Shown one piece after another: positions 26,647-35,184 of a stretch of DNA of 64,000 nucleotides. This DNA comes from QHCF01 sp003244275 (GTDB lineage Bacteria > Actinomycetota > Acidimicrobiia > Acidimicrobiales > QHCF01), in NCBI GenBank assembly GCA_036806345.1, contig DAIROT010000004.1, positions 1-64,000 on the forward strand. Direction: 5' to 3'. The translations under genes and the position numbers were made by a program. Each line of letters starts with the position of its first letter. Positions within the stretch are counted from its first letter, which is position 1. Under the pieces are notes generated by a model. It saw nothing but the letters and a program-made list of their open reading frames with translations. It searched no databases and was not told the DNA's origin.

Positions 26647-27680
26647 CAGCCGGCCGTCCCGAACGTGAGGAAATCGGCGTAGAACAGGCCCAGGCTCATG
26701 GCCGTGAACAGCCCGGCCAGGATCCAGAAGCGGATGATCACGGTGGTCTCCGGCCACCCCTTGAGCTCGAAGTGGTGGTGCAGGGGTGCCATCAGGAACA
26801 CCCGCCGGCCGAACAGGCGAAAGCTGGCCACCTGGATCACCACCGACAGGGTGACCAGCACGAACAGCCCACCGAGCAGGGGCAGCAACAGCTGCAGGTT
26901 CATCTCGAAGCACAGGGCGGCCAGGCCAGCCCCGATGGCCAGAGAACCGGTGTCACCCATGAAGATCCGGGCGGGGGCGGCGTTCCACCACAAGAACCCG
27001 GTGCACGCCCCGGTGAGGGCCACCGCCACCAGGGCCAGGTCCAGCCCATTGTGGACGTGGTAGATGCGGGGGTGGCGGAACACCCAGTAGCCGATCACGG
27101 CCAGGCAGCTGAAGATGATGGCGGCGGATCCGGCGGCCAGGCCGTCGAGGCCGTCGGTGAGGTTCACCGCGTTGGAGGCGCCGATGAGGGCCACCGCGGC
27201 CAGGATTCCCCAACCCGCGTAGTGGAGGTTGATCCCGGTGGAGCTGTAGCGGGTGAACGACAACATGGTGCTCACCCGCACCCAGTAAAGGCCCAGGAAG
27301 ACGAAGGTGAGGGCCAACAGGAGCTGGCCGCCCAGCTTGGCTCGGGTTGACAGGCCCAGGTTGCGCTGGTTGTGGACCTTGATCCAGTCGTCGATCAGTC
27401 CGACCAGGCCGGCCGCCGCCACCACCAGGATGACCAGGGCCCCCGAGCGGGTGAAGGGCGCCCCTATTCCCAGGTGACCGGCGATGTAGCCGATCACCAC
27501 CGCCCCCACGATGGTGATGCCGCCCATGGTCGGTGTGCCGGCCTTGGTGACATGGCCCTTGGGGCCGTCCTCCCGGATGTGCTGGCCGACGCCCCTCGCC
27601 GTGAGCCAGCGCATGAGGACAGGCGTACCCAGGCCGGTCAGCAACAGAGCCACCGCACCCGCAGTGAACAGGGCGATCAC
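26646..27680 (-). CDS. mraY: Phospho-MurNAc-pentapeptide transferase MraY
   Basis: A 344-residue protein with ten membrane helices. It has GPKGHVTKAGTPTMGG near residue 40, VGLIDDWIKVHNQRNLG, NAVNLTDGLDGLAAG and FMGDTGSLAIGAGLAAL, the Asp-rich catalytic segments, and the MraY-specific PLHHHFELKGWPE. It forms lipid I. The GTG start overlaps the murE stop by 4 nt. murF, which usually lies between murE and mraY, is missing here. Confidence 0.96.
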   Translation of the reverse strand: MIALFTAGAVALLLTGLGTPVLMRWLTARGVGQHIREDGPKGHVTKAGTPTMGGITIVGAVVIGYIAGHLGIGAPFTRSGALVILVVAAAGLVGLIDDWIKVHNQRNLGLSTRAKLGGQLLLALTFVFLGLYWVRVSTMLSFTRYSSTGINLHYAGWGILAAVALIGASNAVNLTDGLDGLAAGSAAIIFSCLAVIGYWVFRHPRIYHVHNGLDLALVAVALTGACTGFLWWNAAPARIFMGDTGSLAIGAGLAALCFEMNLQLLLPLLGGLFVLVTLSVVIQVASFRLFGRRVFLMAPLHHHFELKGWPETTVIIRFWILAGLFTAMSLGLFYADFLTFGTAG

Positions 27681-29185
27681 TGCTGGCCTCCGTCGTCGTC
27701 GTCGTCGGCCGGCCGGTCTGGATGGCTGGCTGGGTGCTGAGGAGCGGGCGGGTATCGGCGCTGGAGGGCGGCCCGGGCCACCAATCGGTCGTCGAAGGGG
27801 GCCCGATGGCCGGCCACGTCCTGAGCGGTTTCATGTCCCTTTCCGGCCACGAGGACGACATCGCCCTCAGTGGCATCCTCCAGGGCCAGGGTGATGGCAG
27901 TGGCCCGGTCGGGCTCGGCCACCAACACCTCGGGACGGGCCGCTCCCCTGGCCACCTCGGCCATGATGGCCAAGGGGTCCTCGTGGCGAGGATTGTCCGA
28001 GGTGAGATAGGCCCGGTCAGCCAGCCGGGTGGCTACTTCGGCGAGGAGAGGCCTCTTGGTGCGATCACGGTCCCCCCCGGCGCCGAACACCACGATGACC
28101 CGGCCCGGGCCGCCGCTCCCGGCCGGTCGATTCCGACTCTGGATACCGAGCCGGGCCGCTTCCAGGGCCTGCTCCAGGGCGGCGGGCGTATGGGCATAGT
28201 CGACCAGCACGGTGAAGGGCTGGCCCGCTTCGACCACCTCCAGGCGCCCCGGGATGGACCGCACCGTCGACAGCCCGGCCGCCACCGCGTCCCCCGGTAC
28301 CCCGAGATAGCGGGCCATGGTGGCGGCGGCCAGGGCGTTGGTCAGGTTGAAGCGTCCGCCCAGGGCCAGACGCACCCGGTGGCTCCGGTCCCAGGTGAAG
28401 GTGGCGCTGGTGGGCCCCACGTCGGGGTCGCCGGCATCGCCCAGGCTGAACGCCTCCAGCGGTATCTGGGCCTGAGCGAGGAGGCATCGGCCCCAGTGGT
28501 CGTCGGCGTTGACGACGCCGGCCTCGGCCCGGGCCGGAGTGAAGAGGTCGGCCTTGGCCTCGAAATAGGCCTCCATGGTCCGGTGGTAGTCGAGATGATC
28601 CCGACTCAGATTGGTGAAGCAGGCCACCGCAAAGCGGATGCCGTCCACCCTGTGCTGGGCCAGGGCGTGGGACGACACCTCCATGGCCACTGCCCGGGTA
28701 CCGCGGTCGCGCAACTCGGCCAGCTGCCGCTGGAGGAGCGGCGACTCGGGGGTGGTGCGAGCCCCCTGCAGGGTACCGATCACCTCGGTGGGCCAGCCGT
28801 GGGCCTCCAGGATGGCTGACAAGAGGTGGGTGACCGTCGTCTTGCCGTTGGTCCCGGTCACCCCGGTCATCACCAGCGACGAGGCGGGATGGCCCCAGTA
28901 GGACGCGGCCACCCGGGCCATGGCTGGCCGGACCTGGCCCTGTGGCACCCGGGCCTGCACCACGTCCAGGGGCAGCATCCGCTCGCACAGCAGGGCAGTG
29001 GCCCCGGCCGATACCGCCCGCTCAGCCAGGTCGTGGCCGTCGACCCTGGTCCCTGGCAGGCAGCAGTGCAGTGACCCGGGGACGACGTCGCCGGTGTCGA
29101 AGGTGATGGCCCTCACGCCGACATCGGTCGGATCCCCCCGGATCTCCACCACGTCGACCCCTCCCAGCAGCTGGTCGAGCGGCAC
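27677..29185 (-). CDS. murE: UDP-MurNAc-tripeptide synthetase MurE
   Basis: A 502-residue Mur ligase. The P-loop is TGVTGTNGKTTVTHLL near residue 110; FTNLSRDHLDYH and VDYAHTPAALEQAL are family motifs. The selectivity motif reads DNPRHEDP, the form typical of meso-diaminopimelate-adding enzymes, so a meso-DAP peptidoglycan is predicted. GKGHE lies near the end. An acidic tail (DDDDD) closes the protein. The GTG start shares one base with the ftsI stop (TAGTG). Confidence 0.94.
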   Translation of the reverse strand: MPLDQLLGGVDVVEIRGDPTDVGVRAITFDTGDVVPGSLHCCLPGTRVDGHDLAERAVSAGATALLCERMLPLDVVQARVPQGQVRPAMARVAASYWGHPASSLVMTGVTGTNGKTTVTHLLSAILEAHGWPTEVIGTLQGARTTPESPLLQRQLAELRDRGTRAVAMEVSSHALAQHRVDGIRFAVACFTNLSRDHLDYHRTMEAYFEAKADLFTPARAEAGVVNADDHWGRCLLAQAQIPLEAFSLGDAGDPDVGPTSATFTWDRSHRVRLALGGRFNLTNALAAATMARYLGVPGDAVAAGLSTVRSIPGRLEVVEAGQPFTVLVDYAHTPAALEQALEAARLGIQSRNRPAGSGGPGRVIVVFGAGGDRDRTKRPLLAEVATRLADRAYLTSDNPRHEDPLAIMAEVARGAARPEVLVAEPDRATAITLALEDATEGDVVLVAGKGHETAQDVAGHRAPFDDRLVARAALQRRYPPAPQHPASHPDRPADDDDDGGQQ

Positions 29186-31347
29186 TACGGTCTGCTCCGA
29201 ATCCCTGGTGACCGTCCGAGCGTAGTGCTCGTGGTCGACCCCCCGGTGCTGGGAGTCGAACCGGGAACCGACCTGGAGGCCGAAGCGGTGGTCCGTACCT
29301 GGGAGGCTGGGGTCCGCGACGCGGCCTTGGCCGTGGTGGCTCCCGTGCTGCTGGTGGTCGAGCCGGTGGGTGTGGTCGAGCCAGTGGTAGCTCCGGGGGT
29401 GACGGGGGGCGGGATGACCACCGGCACGGTGACTGGCCCGCTCCCGGGAGCCAGGTCAGGGGGGACGTGGAAGTGGCTCAGGGCGTACCGGCCGATCTCG
29501 GCAAATACCGGTGCCCCCACCGAGCCCCCGTAGATGGGAGTGGGCTGGTCCAACACGACGATGGCCGTCAGCGCTGGCCGCTGGGCCGGTATGAAGCCGA
29601 CGAAGCTGGCCATGTATGCACCTGGCTGGTAGCCAGGCTTTCCCGCGTACGGCTTCTGGGCGGTGCCGGTCTTCCCGGCCACCGCGTAGCCGGGGATGGC
29701 CGCCGCCTTGCCGGTGCCGTCAGCCCCCTGCACCACCTGTTCGAGCATGGGCTTGAGCTGGTTGGCCGTCCGGGCCGAGATCACCCGACGATTGGGTTGA
29801 GCCGGGACGGGATGCTCAGCTCCGCTGGCATCGACGGTGGCATCCACCAGACGGGGTGGGACCATCAATCCACCATTGGCCACCACGTTGTAGGCATCGA
29901 GCATCTGCACGGCGGTGACGGCCTCGTCCTGGCCGATGGGGACTGCGCCAATGGCCGTGCCCGACCAGTGGGCCGGCTTGTCGAGGAAGCCGGCCGACTC
30001 GCCTGGGAAGCCGAGGCCGGTGGGCCGCCCGAAGCCGAAATCCTGCAGGAAGTGGTTGATGCGCTCCTTGCCCAGCATCTTGGCGATGGTGATGGTCCCC
30101 ACGTTGGAGGAGCGAGCCAGGATGTCGCTCACCGACAGATCAGTCGTCGGGTGGGCTTCGGCGTCGTGGAAGGTGGCGTCGGCCACCTGGAGCTGGTCGG
30201 GCACCACCAGGCGCTGAGATGGGGTCACGACATGGTCCTGCAGAGCACCGCCGATGGTGGCGACCTTGGCCGTCGACCCCGGCTCGAAGACCTCGTTGAG
30301 GGCAAGGTTGGACGGGGCCGGGATCGGAGCCCCAGTGGGCTGATTGGGCGACCGAGCAAGGTTGGCCATGGCCAGGATGTCGCCATTGCGAGAGTCCATG
30401 ACCACGGCCATGCCGGCCTGGGCCTTGCTGGTCACCACCTCGTTGGAGAGGGCTTGGCGGACCTCGATCTGCAGGGGGGTGTCGAGGGTGAGCACCAACC
30501 CTCGGCCGGGCTGGGCCGCCTGATCGCTGACCACCCCACCGGGGATGTCCCTGCCGTTGGGATCGCGCTGGACCACCATCTGACCCGAGTGGCCGGCCAG
30601 TTGGCGATCGTACTGGTACTCGATACCGCCCTGGCCATGGCCTTCGGTCCCCACCTGGCCGAGTACCGGCACAGCCACATCGCCAGCCAGCAGCTCCCGC
30701 TTGGGCTCCTTCACGAAGCTGATCCCGGTCAGCGCCAGGGCCTTCACCGCGGCCGCGGTGGAATCGTCCACCTGGTGAGCCAGGTAGACGAAGCCCGAGC
30801 CCAGGCTCAGGTCGTGCTGCAAGGTAGCGACGCTCATCTTGAGCACCGGAGCCAAGGCCTTGGCCTCACCCAGCGGATCGTCGATCTGGTGGGGATCGGC
30901 GACCACCGTCTGAAGGGGAACCGACATGGCCAGGACACGACCGTCCCTGTCCAACAGGGGACCCCTCTGGGCTGGCAGGTTCACTGTGTGCAACAGCTCC
31001 GAGCGGCCGACCGCCGCATAGGCCTGATTGTGGAACACCTGGACCCAGGTGAGGCGGCCTATCACCAACACGAACGCTGTCCCCATGACGACCATGAGAG
31101 TGATCAGCCGCCGGGCGGCCTGGCGAGGGGTGGCAGGCGTGGACCTGTAGCTGGCCCTGGGCCTGGTGCCTGCCGCCGGACGGGGCCTGGTGCCTGCCGC
31201 CGGACGGGGCCTGGTGCCTGCCGCCGGACGCCGGCTGAGGCTGCGGCTGGCCGCCCGCCGGAGGGAAGGCCGAGGCACCGGGCCACGGGCGGCGCGGCGG
31301 CGGACCCAGGGGGCCACCCTGGGCGAAGGCCGGGGTGGGCCGGTCAC
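29185..31347 (-). CDS. ftsI: Septal transpeptidase FtsI (class B PBP3)
   Basis: About 720 residues: an Arg/Pro-rich cytoplasmic tail, one membrane helix (LITLMVVMGTAFVLVIGRLTW is its region), the pedestal domain with QRGPLLDRDGRVLA, then the transpeptidase domain with FEPGSTAK (Ser about 354), SSN near 414 and GKTGTAQK near 560. It cross-links septal peptidoglycan with FtsW. A Thr/Ser/Pro-rich periplasmic tail follows. GTG at 31347 overlaps the ftsL stop by 4 nt. The cytoplasmic tail holds a threefold RPAAGT repeat from the 24-bp tandem repeat at 31160-31231. Confidence 0.94.
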   Translation of the reverse strand: MTGPPRPSPRVAPWVRRRAARGPVPRPSLRRAASRSLSRRPAAGTRPRPAAGTRPRPAAGTRPRASYRSTPATPRQAARRLITLMVVMGTAFVLVIGRLTWVQVFHNQAYAAVGRSELLHTVNLPAQRGPLLDRDGRVLAMSVPLQTVVADPHQIDDPLGEAKALAPVLKMSVATLQHDLSLGSGFVYLAHQVDDSTAAAVKALALTGISFVKEPKRELLAGDVAVPVLGQVGTEGHGQGGIEYQYDRQLAGHSGQMVVQRDPNGRDIPGGVVSDQAAQPGRGLVLTLDTPLQIEVRQALSNEVVTSKAQAGMAVVMDSRNGDILAMANLARSPNQPTGAPIPAPSNLALNEVFEPGSTAKVATIGGALQDHVVTPSQRLVVPDQLQVADATFHDAEAHPTTDLSVSDILARSSNVGTITIAKMLGKERINHFLQDFGFGRPTGLGFPGESAGFLDKPAHWSGTAIGAVPIGQDEAVTAVQMLDAYNVVANGGLMVPPRLVDATVDASGAEHPVPAQPNRRVISARTANQLKPMLEQVVQGADGTGKAAAIPGYAVAGKTGTAQKPYAGKPGYQPGAYMASFVGFIPAQRPALTAIVVLDQPTPIYGGSVGAPVFAEIGRYALSHFHVPPDLAPGSGPVTVPVVIPPPVTPGATTGSTTPTGSTTSSTGATTAKAASRTPASQVRTTASASRSVPGSTPSTGGSTTSTTLGRSPGIRSRP
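31160..31231. repeat. 24-bp tandem repeat in the ftsI 5' end
   Basis: Three copies of a 24-bp unit beginning GGCCTGGTGCCTGCCGCC, the third with a single end change. They encode Arg-Pro-Ala-Ala-Gly-Thr-type repeats in the cytoplasmic tail. Confidence 0.92.
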
Positions 31348-31820
31348 CGACGAGACGGGGCGGTGGTCCCAGTCCGGGCAGGCCCGGCGGTGGTCCCAGT
31401 CCGGGCAGTCTGGGACTTCGGGGACAGGTAGGTCACGCTGGCCGGGATCACCATGTGCAGGTGCTGCTGGGCGGTGGTCACTATTCGGGTGGGTGACTCC
31501 AGCTGGGCGGCCCGGAGCTCGAGGCGTTGGTGCGCCCCGACCTGGGCAGCCAGTTGGTGGTTCAGCCGATCCAGCCGAAGCTGGCTCTGCGCCAGCATGA
31601 CGTGAGCGGCAACCACCCCCAACAGAACCAGGCAGATGACACCCAGCCCGCCGACCAGCACCAACCTGGGCCGCTGAGCCAGGCGCGGCCGGCGCCGGTT
31701 GGGACTGTGCAGAACTCGGAGGGGTGCTCGGGACGGCTCCGGAGAGCGACGAGGCGCCGAGCGCCCCGTTGCCGGCTGACGCAGGGCTGGCCCGCCCCAC
31801 CGAGTCTCCGGCACGCTCAT
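31344..31820 (-). CDS. ftsL: Cell division protein FtsL (septum formation initiator-like)
   Basis: A 158-residue bitopic protein: basic tail, one membrane helix (LVLVGGLGVICLVLLGVVAA), then a leucine-zipper-like coiled coil (LAQSQLRLDRLNHQLAAQVG) and the typical HLHMVIPASVTYL end. FtsL links FtsQ to FtsWI. The ATG at 31820 overlaps the rsmH stop by 4 nt. The C-terminus repeats ARTGTTA, encoded by the duplicated 20-bp block at 31361-31407. Confidence 0.85.
   Translation of the reverse strand: MSVPETRWGGPALRQPATGRSAPRRSPEPSRAPLRVLHSPNRRRPRLAQRPRLVLVGGLGVICLVLLGVVAAHVMLAQSQLRLDRLNHQLAAQVGAHQRLELRAAQLESPTRIVTTAQQHLHMVIPASVTYLSPKSQTARTGTTAGPARTGTTAPSRR
31361..31407. repeat. Duplicated 20-bp block in the ftsL 3' end
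   Basis: Two identical copies of CGGTGGTCCCAGTCCGGGCA with a 27-bp period. They encode ARTGTTA twice at the end of FtsL. Confidence 0.85.
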
Positions 31821-32800
31821 GGCCGGCCCTCCCGATCTGTACCGGCCGGGTCTCCATGCTCCGGTACCAGGCGTTCCGCAGCTCTCAGGCGGGCACTGGC
31901 GGCGCGGGGATTGGCCGCCACCTCGGCGGCGGACGGACGCCGCGCCCCACGGTTGAGCAGGCGCACCCAAGGCTGGGCTCCACAAACACACGGCAGGCCC
32001 GGCGGGCAGGTGCAGCCCCCGGTGGCGGCCCGAGTGAGGCGCCCCTTCACCAGGCGGTCCTCGCCGGAGTGGTAGGACAGGACCACGCCGCGCCCACCCG
32101 GAGCCAGCAGCTCGATGGCGTCATCGAGGGCCGGCCCCAGGACCTCCAGCTCGGCATTGACTGCGATGCGGATGGCCTGGAACACCCGCTTGGCCGGGTG
32201 GCCGCCCTGGCGCCGGGTAGCGGCCGGGATGGCCGCCCGCACCACCTCCGCCAGTTGCCCGGTGGTGGCCAGGGGTCGGGCTGCCACGATGGCCCGGACG
32301 ATGCGCCGGGCAAAACGCCCCTCCCCGTTGGCTGCCAGCAGCCGGGCCAGCTCGTCGGTGTCCATGCTGTTGACCACGTCAGCTGCACTGGCGCCCCCGC
32401 CGGGGTCCATGCGCATATCGAGGGGGGCGTCGACCCGGTAGGAGAAGCCCCGCTCGGGCCGGTCCAACTGGGCGGAGCTGACCCCGAGGTCGAACAGGGC
32501 TCCAGACAGCGCACGTTCGCCCACTACTGTCTTCAATTGGCCAAAATTGGCCTGGTAGACCGCACCCCTCTCCCCCACTCCCGCCAGTGCCGACCGAGAG
32601 GCAGCCACAGCCTCTGGATCGGCATCCAGGCCCACCAGCGACAGATGGGGATGAGCGGCGAGGATGGCCGAGGCATGGCCACCCCCCCCAACAGTGGCGT
32701 CCAGCACCAGGCCAGGCGGTACGGGCCCGAACAACTCCACTACCTCGGCCAACATCACCGGGCGATGCTCAAAGCCCCGCTCCGATTTCACCTGGCTCAT
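31817..32800 (-). CDS. rsmH: 16S rRNA C1402 N4-methyltransferase RsmH (MraW)
   Basis: About 327 residues. It opens with FEHRPVMLAEVVELF, then SAM motif I VLDATVGGGGHASAIL, LFDLGVSSAQLDRPERGFSY, and near the end SYHSGEDRLVK and RPSAAEVAANPRAASARLR, all diagnostic. It methylates C1402 of 16S rRNA. I chose the ATG at 32800 because HRPVM usually lies near the start; an in-frame ATG at 32923, 15 nt after mraZ, would add 41 residues. Confidence 0.94.
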   Translation of the reverse strand: MSQVKSERGFEHRPVMLAEVVELFGPVPPGLVLDATVGGGGHASAILAAHPHLSLVGLDADPEAVAASRSALAGVGERGAVYQANFGQLKTVVGERALSGALFDLGVSSAQLDRPERGFSYRVDAPLDMRMDPGGGASAADVVNSMDTDELARLLAANGEGRFARRIVRAIVAARPLATTGQLAEVVRAAIPAATRRQGGHPAKRVFQAIRIAVNAELEVLGPALDDAIELLAPGGRGVVLSYHSGEDRLVKGRLTRAATGGCTCPPGLPCVCGAQPWVRLLNRGARRPSAAEVAANPRAASARLRAAERLVPEHGDPAGTDREGRP

Positions 32801-32937
32801 CCGCAGCCCCCCGACCAGTGCTGTGCCGTCAGGTGGGATACCTGCCGGCGGCGACGGGAGTCGGCGGAGAGGGAAGTCCCCCATCGCCCCAGTCGAGGGG
32901 CTGCGCATGCGCCAGGTGATCATTGTTGTCGGTCGCC

Positions 32938-33351
32938 TCAGGCCTCGATGAGGCGACGGTCGTAGGGTTGCTCGAGATGCTCGCGCCAACGGACTGGCGG
33001 CCACAGCTCCACATGGTTGATGGCGCCAACGACGAGAACCTCGCCATCCAGGCGGGCGAACTCCCGCAGGCGGATCGGGATGGGCAGACGGCCCTGGCGG
33101 TCCACCTCCACCTCGTGGGTGCCGGCTGCCCGCACCCGAGCCAGGTCGCGCAGCTCGGGACTGGTGGCTGCCTGCGCCAGCAGTGTCTCCATCTCCTTCT
33201 CGAGCTCGGCTGGCTCCCACAGGGCCAGACAGCCACTGTCGAACTTGGAGAGGTAGCCCCCGGCCGCAAAGTGAGGGCGGAAGGCAACAGGCAGGATGAC
33301 TCGTCCCTTGACATCCAAGGAGTGCTCGAACTCCCCATAGAACCTGGCCAT
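32938..33351 (-). CDS. mraZ: Transcriptional regulator MraZ
   Basis: A 137-residue protein with two AbrB-like half-domains: YGEFEHSLDVKGRVILPVAF (DxKGR) near residues 5-24 and HEVEVDRQGRLPIPIRLREF (DxQGR) near 79-98. MraZ forms rings that bind short direct repeats ahead of its own gene and represses the dcw operon. Candidate repeats are at 33404-33419. It is the first gene of the cluster, with GCGAGG just before the ATG. Confidence 0.95.
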   Translation of the reverse strand: MARFYGEFEHSLDVKGRVILPVAFRPHFAAGGYLSKFDSGCLALWEPAELEKEMETLLAQAATSPELRDLARVRAAGTHEVEVDRQGRLPIPIRLREFARLDGEVLVVGAINHVELWPPVRWREHLEQPYDRRLIEA

Positions 33352-33403
33352 CCTCGCTCACTCCCACCGCTCTCCCTCACGCGCGTCCGGACCCTCCCCT
33401 TCG

Positions 33404-33419
33404 CGCCACTGCCCGCCAC
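33404..33419 (-). promoter_or_regulatory. Candidate MraZ-binding direct repeats
   Basis: GTGGCG occurs twice with a 10-bp period, overlapping and just downstream of the proposed -10 box. The 10-bp spacing matches known MraZ boxes, although the exact core differs between species. Binding there would block transcription. Confidence 0.4.
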
Positions 33420-33446
33420 CTTACGCCCCTTCCCCCCACCCGTCAA
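33418..33446 (-). promoter_or_regulatory. Promoter of the mraZ-ftsQ (dcw) transcript
   Basis: A TTGACG -35 box (33441-33446) and a TAAGGT -10 box (33418-33423) with a 17-nt G-rich spacer lie about 65 nt upstream of the mraZ ATG. The spacing is the same as in the ftsZ promoter. Confidence 0.6.
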
Positions 33447-33525
33447 TCCCCCACGTCCATTTCTTGCGCGTCGGCTGATGTGTCGAGGAGCGATTGCCGT
33501 GCCCGGCGACGGGTAGGACGCCAGT

Positions 33526-33849
33526 GTGTTGATCACGACCACCAACGACCTGCCTGGGTACGAGATCACCGAGGTGCTGGGGGAGGTGTTTGGACTCACC
33601 GTCCGATCGCGCAACATCGGCTCCCAGCTGGGCGCCGGGTTCAAGTCGCTGGTCGGCGGCGAGCTCAAGGGCATGACCCAGAACCTGGTTGACAGCCGGG
33701 AGGAGGTCATACAGCGCATGGTGGAGGAGGCTCAGACCACGGGGGCCAACGCGGTCCTGGCCTTTCGATTCGACACCTCCGACATGGGCGGCAACTGGAC
33801 CGAGATCTGCGCCTACGGGACCGCCGTCAGGGCCAGTCCTCGACCGTAG
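33526..33849 (+). CDS. YbjQ/UPF0145 family protein
   Basis: A 107-residue protein matching the heavy-metal-binding YbjQ fold: GYEITEVLGEVFGLTVRSRN at the start, then ELKGMTQNLVDSREEVIQRM and GANAVLAFRFDTSDMGGNW. The family forms pentamers; its cellular role is unclear. It starts with GTG, divergent from mraZ, so the 175-bp gap holds promoters for both. Confidence 0.88.
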   Translation: MLITTTNDLPGYEITEVLGEVFGLTVRSRNIGSQLGAGFKSLVGGELKGMTQNLVDSREEVIQRMVEEAQTTGANAVLAFRFDTSDMGGNWTEICAYGTAVRASPRP

Positions 33850-33874
33850 CCACCCCTCCCTGGCCCGAGCGCTC

Positions 33875-34570
33875 TCACACCAGGCGACGGAGGAAGGCGA
33901 GTTCGACTCTGCTCACCGTCAGCTCGGCGGGGCGATCCACCAACGCCCGCAGGCCGGTGGCCGCTCGGTTGAGGCAGGCGGCTGCCTCGATGCGCTGCTC
34001 GGGTTCGAGGGCCAGCAGGTCGAGCAGGTCGCCGGGCTCCCAGTCCAACAGGGCGGCACAGGAAAAGGTTGCCCCTTCGCGGGTCCGGCGCTGGGACAGG
34101 CCAACCACCTTCGCTGTTCCGGCCGTCACCTCGCCGGGCCCCAACCCGGCGAAGCACACCGTGGAAGACCAGCGAGTGGCGACCAGAGCCCCCCGGTGCA
34201 CCTCGACGGCCGCAATCCCCAGATCGGCCAGGGCCCGAGCCCAGACGTCCCCCAACCACCAGAACGCCCTACCCACATCCGCCTCCCAGAGGGGATCGTC
34301 CCGCTCGATGTGCACCTCGACCCAGACCAGTTGTCCGGGTGCGACCAGGACCGCTCCCCCACCGCTGCGTCGGCGGCCCACGTCGATGCCGGTGGCAGCT
34401 GTTCCGCCCAGAGCGGCGTCGCCCTGCGCTTGGGTGCTGCCCAGCACCAGGGCCGGACGGCTGACTCGGCACAAGGTGACCAACCTGGCCCCGCATGCCG
34501 CCGGGAGTGACTGGTGAAGGCGGGCGGCGTCGCCCGCTCGCCAACGCACGTCCCAGGCAGGGGCACTCAA
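33875..34570 (-). CDS. Lipoate-protein ligase A-like (BPL/LplA fold)
   Basis: A 231-residue protein with the BPL_LplA_LipB core: GRRRSGGGAVLVAPGQLVW around residues 65-83 matches the lipoyl-AMP loop, and TAGTAKVVGLSQRRTREGA holds the likely catalytic Lys. The usual His-Asp pair after GGAV is replaced by Leu-Val-Ala, and the C-terminal LplA domain is absent. It may load lipoate or octanoate onto E2 or GcvH, or be an amidotransferase-like relative. Its start overlaps the HNH gene stop by 4 nt. Confidence 0.72.
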   Translation of the reverse strand: MSAPAWDVRWRAGDAARLHQSLPAACGARLVTLCRVSRPALVLGSTQAQGDAALGGTAATGIDVGRRRSGGGAVLVAPGQLVWVEVHIERDDPLWEADVGRAFWWLGDVWARALADLGIAAVEVHRGALVATRWSSTVCFAGLGPGEVTAGTAKVVGLSQRRTREGATFSCAALLDWEPGDLLDLLALEPEQRIEAAACLNRAATGLRALVDRPAELTVSRVELAFLRRLV

Positions 34571-35184
34571 GCTGACAGCCAGGCGGTCCCGAGATCTGAC
34601 AGCGAAGCAGGTCCAAACTCTGCCAGCGGAGCTGGGCCGAGATAGGGCTCCCAGTCCGGGCGCACCCCACCGATGGCCACCAACAGCCAGATTCGCTGGT
34701 GGGGCTGGGCCGGTGAGCGATGCAGGGTGAAGCCGACCTCATGGAGGAGGCGATCCTCCTTGCGACTGTTGCACGGCCGGCAGGCGGCCACCACATTCTC
34801 CCAGGTGTGAGTACCCCCTCGACTGCGGGGCACCACGTGGTCGATGTTCTCCGCCCCCGCACCGCAGTACTGGCAGCGGTGGCCATCCCGGGCGAAGACG
34901 GCCCGACGGTTGAGGGCCAACCGGGTCTGGTAGGGCACCTTGACGTAGCGGGCCAGGCGTACCACTGACGGTTCGGGAAAGGTCGCCCTCACCGAACGGA
35001 ACACCCCGTCGGTTGCCGCTACCAGTTCGGCCTTGTCATCAAGCACCAGCAACAGGGCCCGCCGAGTGGGTACCACGCACAGTGGTTCGAAGCTGGCGTT
35101 GAGGACCAGCGCCCGGCTCACGGCGGTGGTGGCAGCGGCATGGTCCGACGTTAGCGCGACAGCTTGCGCTGGTCGCGGCACCAT
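34567..35184 (-). CDS. HNH endonuclease family protein
   Basis: About 205 residues. The HNH domain shows CQYCGAGAENIDHVVPRSRG with CRPCNSRK downstream (two CxxC zinc pairs and the DHVxPRS catalytic His). The N-terminal LVLNASFEPLCVVPTRRAL is typical of a widespread actinobacterial HNH family of unknown substrate. I chose the ATG at 35184; the longer frame has an unlike leader that overlaps the next gene. It overlaps the LplA-like gene by 4 nt. Nothing around it suggests restriction or defence. Confidence 0.85.
   Translation of the reverse strand: MVPRPAQAVALTSDHAAATTAVSRALVLNASFEPLCVVPTRRALLLVLDDKAELVAATDGVFRSVRATFPEPSVVRLARYVKVPYQTRLALNRRAVFARDGHRCQYCGAGAENIDHVVPRSRGGTHTWENVVAACRPCNSRKEDRLLHEVGFTLHRSPAQPHQRIWLLVAIGGVRPDWEPYLGPAPLAEFGPASLSDLGTAWLSA

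Noticed and set aside
29467..31431. Long open frame (654 codons) on the plus strand
   Set aside because: It is antisense to ftsI and ftsL, has no recognisable domain, and is explained by high GC of the real genes.
34567..35184. HNH gene as part of a defence or restriction system
   Set aside because: Neighbours are an LplA-like gene and a small conserved protein, with no methylase, helicase or toxin partner.
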